DNA of 64,000 nucleotides. Origin: Arthrobacter sp. PAMC25564 (GTDB lineage: Bacteria; Actinomycetota; Actinomycetes; Actinomycetales; Micrococcaceae). Positions 61,783 to 64,000 of this stretch are shown piece after piece. Numbering within the stretch: the first letter of the stretch is position 1; each line of letters begins with the position of its first letter. Location of the stretch: positions 3,534,001 to 3,598,000 of the forward strand of contig NZ_CP039290.1 of NCBI RefSeq assembly GCF_004798705.1, given 5' to 3'. The notes beneath the pieces were generated by a model. The model did not search any database, was not told the DNA's origin, and saw nothing but the letters and a program-made list of their open reading frames with translations. The position numbers and the translations under genes are program-made.

Positions 61783-62582
61783 TGCCGTTCTTCCCGCTCG
61801 GCGCCTTCCTCGCCAGCCTGCCGTGGGCGGCCGCGGCGCTCGCGGTCCTGCTGGCGTTGACCTTCGCGGTCGCCGTACGGCAGGGCCGTCATTCGGTCAT
61901 GGACACGGTCTGGGGACTCGGCTTTGTGGTGGTGGCCGCTGTCTCCTGGCTGCTCTCGGCAGGACACGGCGACGGCGGCCGCCGCCTGCTGCTCCTGGCC
62001 CTGGTGGCGGTGTGGGGCATCCGGCTGGCCGCCCACATCGGGCTGCGCTCACGCGGCGGACACGAGGATCCGCGGTACGTGGACATGCTCTCCGCTGCGC
62101 CGGGCTCGCGCCACGTCTATGCTCTGCGGCGGGTTTACCTGCCGCAGGGCCTGGTGCTGTTCTTCGTCTCGCTCACCGTGCAGCTTGGCATGTTCAGTAC
62201 GGGCCCGCTCGGCTGGCTGGCGCTGGCGGGGGTCCTGGCCTGGACCCTGGGCTTCATCTTCGAGACGGTCGGCGACTGGCAGCTGGCGCGGTTCAAGGCC
62301 GATCCGTCCAGGCGTGGAACCGTCCTCAACACCGGGCTCTGGCGCTACACCCGGCATCCCAATTATTTCGGCGACGCCGCCGTCTGGGCCGGTCTCTTCC
62401 TCGTCGCCGCCGACTCCTGGCCCGGCGTCCTGACCGTCCTCTCCCCGGCCCTGATGATCTGGACCCTCGCCGGCAAAACCGGGAAACCGCTGACGGAGAA
62501 AGCCATGTCCGCCCGCCCGGGCTACCGGGAGTACATCGAGTCCACCTCGGGTTTCATCCCCTGGCCGCCCCGCCCGCGCTAG
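61782..62582 (+). CDS. DUF1295 family membrane protein (steroid 5-alpha reductase-like C-terminal domain)
   Basis: A 266-residue membrane protein with six to seven helices. The C-terminal LWRYTRHPNYFGDAAVWAGL and ARPGYREYIESTSGFIPWPP segments are the DUF1295/steroid-dehydrogenase hallmarks, implying an NADPH- or SAM-binding reductase or methyltransferase-like fold. Its ATG overlaps the upstream stop (TGATG), so the two genes form a bicistronic unit. Confidence 0.87.
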   Translation: MPFFPLGAFLASLPWAAAALAVLLALTFAVAVRQGRHSVMDTVWGLGFVVVAAVSWLLSAGHGDGGRRLLLLALVAVWGIRLAAHIGLRSRGGHEDPRYVDMLSAAPGSRHVYALRRVYLPQGLVLFFVSLTVQLGMFSTGPLGWLALAGVLAWTLGFIFETVGDWQLARFKADPSRRGTVLNTGLWRYTRHPNYFGDAAVWAGLFLVAADSWPGVLTVLSPALMIWTLAGKTGKPLTEKAMSARPGYREYIESTSGFIPWPPRPR

Positions 62583-62604
62583 TTGTCGCCACCGGCCACG
62601 CGAC

Positions 62605-62656
62605 GCGCAAATGCCCTGCCGCTGCCGGAATTCCGGCAGCGGCAGGGCATTTGCGC
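62605..62656. terminator. perfect 52-bp palindrome between convergent genes
   Basis: The 26-nt arm 62605-62630 (starting GCGCAAATGCCCTGCC) is followed with no loop by its exact reverse complement 62631-62656, centred on GAATTC. It starts 22 nt after one stop codon and ends 25 nt before the opposing one, so it probably terminates both transcripts. Confidence 0.85.
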
Positions 62657-62681
62657 AGCGACGGGCGCCGGGCGCTGCGGG

Positions 62682-63659
62682 TCAGTCGGAGACAACCAGG
62701 GTTTCGGCGCCCTGGATGTGCGCGTTGCCGCTTTCCAGCAGCGGCTCGACGACGGCACGCAGCGCCGTCATCGAATCGTCCACTTCCAGCAGCACCGGGT
62801 ACTGGTACGCGATCAAGGCCAGCAGGTCACGGACCGAGGCCTGGGCCTGCTCCGGGCTGAGCTGCGGATCGTGGCCCAGGAATACCTCCGAGGGCTGCCC
62901 GGAGGGGCCGTCCCCGGGGCTCAGCTCCGCATAACTGATGGCGAAAGCCTCCAGCCGGCCTTTCCTGCTGGCCGGGATGCCCTGGCCGAAGGCGCTGGCC
63001 TGCGGGGCCCGCAGCACGATCGCGCCGTGGGCACCGCTGAGCTCATCCAGGAACAGCCGCTGCACGGTGCCGATGCCCAGCTCCCCCGGGCTGTCCCAAC
63101 CGTGCACCGCCGTGTAGTAGCGGCCCACGACGTCGCTCAGTTCCACCGAACCGGTGGCAAGATCCTCCACCCGCTCGGAGGCCGCGGATTCGGAACCGTC
63201 ACCGAAGACGGGCAGCCTGAGCGCACCGGGCGCCACGACGACGAGGCGTGAGCGCTGGATCGGGGACAGTCCCGCCGCCTCGGCGAACGCCGCCCCCGGG
63301 GTGCCGGGCTCCACCTTGCAGCGCAGCCTGGAGACGCCCGACGGCGCCCGTTCGGCCTCGTGGCGGAGCATCGTCAGCAGGGTGGAGCCAATGCCGGCGC
63401 GGCGGTGGTTCCGGTCGACCTCGATGTAGGCCCAGAGCCGTTCCGGATGCAGGGAGGCCTCATGTACCACGCCGGCCGCGACCGGGATGGCCACGCCGTC
63501 GACGACGTCCTCGGCCACGATGCAGCGGCGCCACGGCGAGTTGCCCGAGGGCGCCAGCGTGCCGCGGAACTGTCCGGCCTGGACCGTTTCCGGGCCGCCC
63601 CAGATTTCCAGCAGCGCGAGGTCATCGCCGTCGCGCCATTCACGGTATGCGATCGCCAT
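62682..63659 (-). CDS. GNAT family N-acetyltransferase
   Basis: A 325-residue protein with a clear N-terminal GNAT domain: YIEVDRNHRRAGIGSTLLTM (about residues 77-96) contains the acetyl-CoA loop R-R-x-G-x-G. The C-terminal half (about 160-325) is a second, more divergent GNAT-like region. Acceptor unknown. Starts two nt after the glycyl-tRNA synthetase stop, so it is probably co-transcribed with it. Confidence 0.85.
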   Translation of the reverse strand: MAIAYREWRDGDDLALLEIWGGPETVQAGQFRGTLAPSGNSPWRRCIVAEDVVDGVAIPVAAGVVHEASLHPERLWAYIEVDRNHRRAGIGSTLLTMLRHEAERAPSGVSRLRCKVEPGTPGAAFAEAAGLSPIQRSRLVVVAPGALRLPVFGDGSESAASERVEDLATGSVELSDVVGRYYTAVHGWDSPGELGIGTVQRLFLDELSGAHGAIVLRAPQASAFGQGIPASRKGRLEAFAISYAELSPGDGPSGQPSEVFLGHDPQLSPEQAQASVRDLLALIAYQYPVLLEVDDSMTALRAVVEPLLESGNAHIQGAETLVVSD

Positions 63660-63661
63660 GC

Positions 63662-64000
63662 CTAGGCGCCGATCAGGCGTGCGGCCAGGTAGCCCTCCAC
63701 CTTGTCCAGGGAGACGCGCTCCTGGCTCATCGTGTCGCGTTCGCGGATCGTCACGGCCTGGTCATCAAGGGTTTCGAAGTCCACGGTGATGCAGAACGGG
63801 GTGCCGATCTCGTCCTGGCGGCGGTAGCGGCGGCCGATGGCGCCGGCGTCGTCGAACTCGATGTTCCAGCTCCTGCGCAACTGGGCGGCGAGGTCCTTGG
63901 CCTTCGGGGAAAGGTCCTCGTTGCGGCTCAGCGGCAGCACGGCGGCCTTGACCGGGGCCAGGCGCGGATCCAGCTTCAGTACTGTGCGGATGTCGACGCC
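63662..64000 (-). CDS. glyQS: glycyl-tRNA synthetase, C-terminal part (truncated by window edge)
   Basis: 112 C-terminal residues are visible and the frame runs off the right edge. [20 protein letters not shown] and [20 protein letters not shown] are the anticodon-binding-domain signatures of the single-chain (alpha2) glycyl-tRNA synthetase. The enzyme charges tRNA-Gly. The TAG stop lies two nt before the downstream GNAT start. Confidence 0.94.
   Translation of the reverse strand, partial: GVDIRTVLKLDPRLAPVKAAVLPLSRNEDLSPKAKDLAAQLRRSWNIEFDDAGAIGRRYRRQDEIGTPFCITVDFETLDDQAVTIRERDTMSQERVSLDKVEGYLAARLIGA

Noticed and set aside
1-64000. CRISPR array or large mobile element
   Set aside because: No regularly spaced repeats of 24-40 nt with unique spacers, no transposase, integrase or insertion-sequence ends were seen.

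Overview
The window reads as a chromosomal segment of a high-GC actinobacterium of the Micrococcaceae, closest in gene content and order to Arthrobacter/Pseudarthrobacter. The evidence is strong G/C bias at third codon positions, frequent GTG starts, an actinobacterial order of dxr, rseP, ispG and proS, the rpsB-tsf-pyrH-frr-cdsA run, the dusB-dgt-dnaG run, and a leucine-catabolism cluster laid out much like the one in Mycobacterium. No rRNA, CRISPR array, insertion sequence, integrase or prophage is visible. The genus call is an inference from memory of gene order, not from a search.

Layout. 1-2.6 kb: tail of a DUF4439 protein, a VIT-family iron/manganese transporter and a streptomycin-6-kinase-like enzyme. 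2.7-7.1 kb: two-gene NAD-linked formate dehydrogenase (NuoE-NuoF fusion plus molybdenum catalytic subunit). 7.1-9.4 kb: PLP decarboxylase and TSUP permease. 9.5-17.9 kb, minus strand: proS, GNAT, ispG, YciI, a SatD/membrane-protein pair, rseP and dxr, mixing isoprenoid (MEP) synthesis with translation and membrane proteolysis. 18.2-19.6 kb: lipase maturation factor.

19.8-33.1 kb is a branched-chain amino acid (leucine) block. bkdA-bkdB-bkdC make acyl-CoAs from branched keto acids. accD1-accA1-acyl-CoA dehydrogenase-scoA-scoB-maoC-citE carry isovaleryl-CoA to acetyl-CoA and acetoacetate/acetoacetyl-CoA. A TetR regulator is divergent from accD1 and an Lrp/AsnC regulator is divergent from bkdA; both intergenic regions carry clear dyad operators. 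33.2-39.2 kb is a carboxylate-uptake block: DUF485-actP on the minus strand, divergent from a LytS/LytTR two-component system that is coupled to a second DUF485-like/ActP-like pair.

39.2-44.3 kb, minus strand: DivIVA-like protein, cdsA, frr, pyrH, tsf and rpsB. 44.8-46.6 kb: M23 peptidase whose stop codon is missing, convergent with a glutaryl-CoA-dehydrogenase-like gene. Then a CAU-anticodon tRNA, a GT4 glycosyltransferase, a DMT permease, a CDP-alcohol phosphatidyltransferase, a holin-X-like membrane protein, a Bcr/CflA MFS transporter, a small hypothetical gene and two identical tRNA-Asn genes. 53.3-57.7 kb: dnaG, dgt, dusB. 57.8-64 kb: YibE/F protein, BBE-type flavoprotein oxidase, alpha/beta hydrolase with DUF1295 protein, a GNAT and the C-terminal end of glycyl-tRNA synthetase.

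The most notable non-coding structure is a 70-nt element occurring three times (13-nt inverted arms around exactly 44 nt, always just after a stop codon), a perfect 52-bp palindrome between convergent genes, three CRP/GlxR-like dyads at the catabolic and uptake promoters, paired TetR operators overlapping the accD1 promoter, and several tandem duplications touching gene ends.
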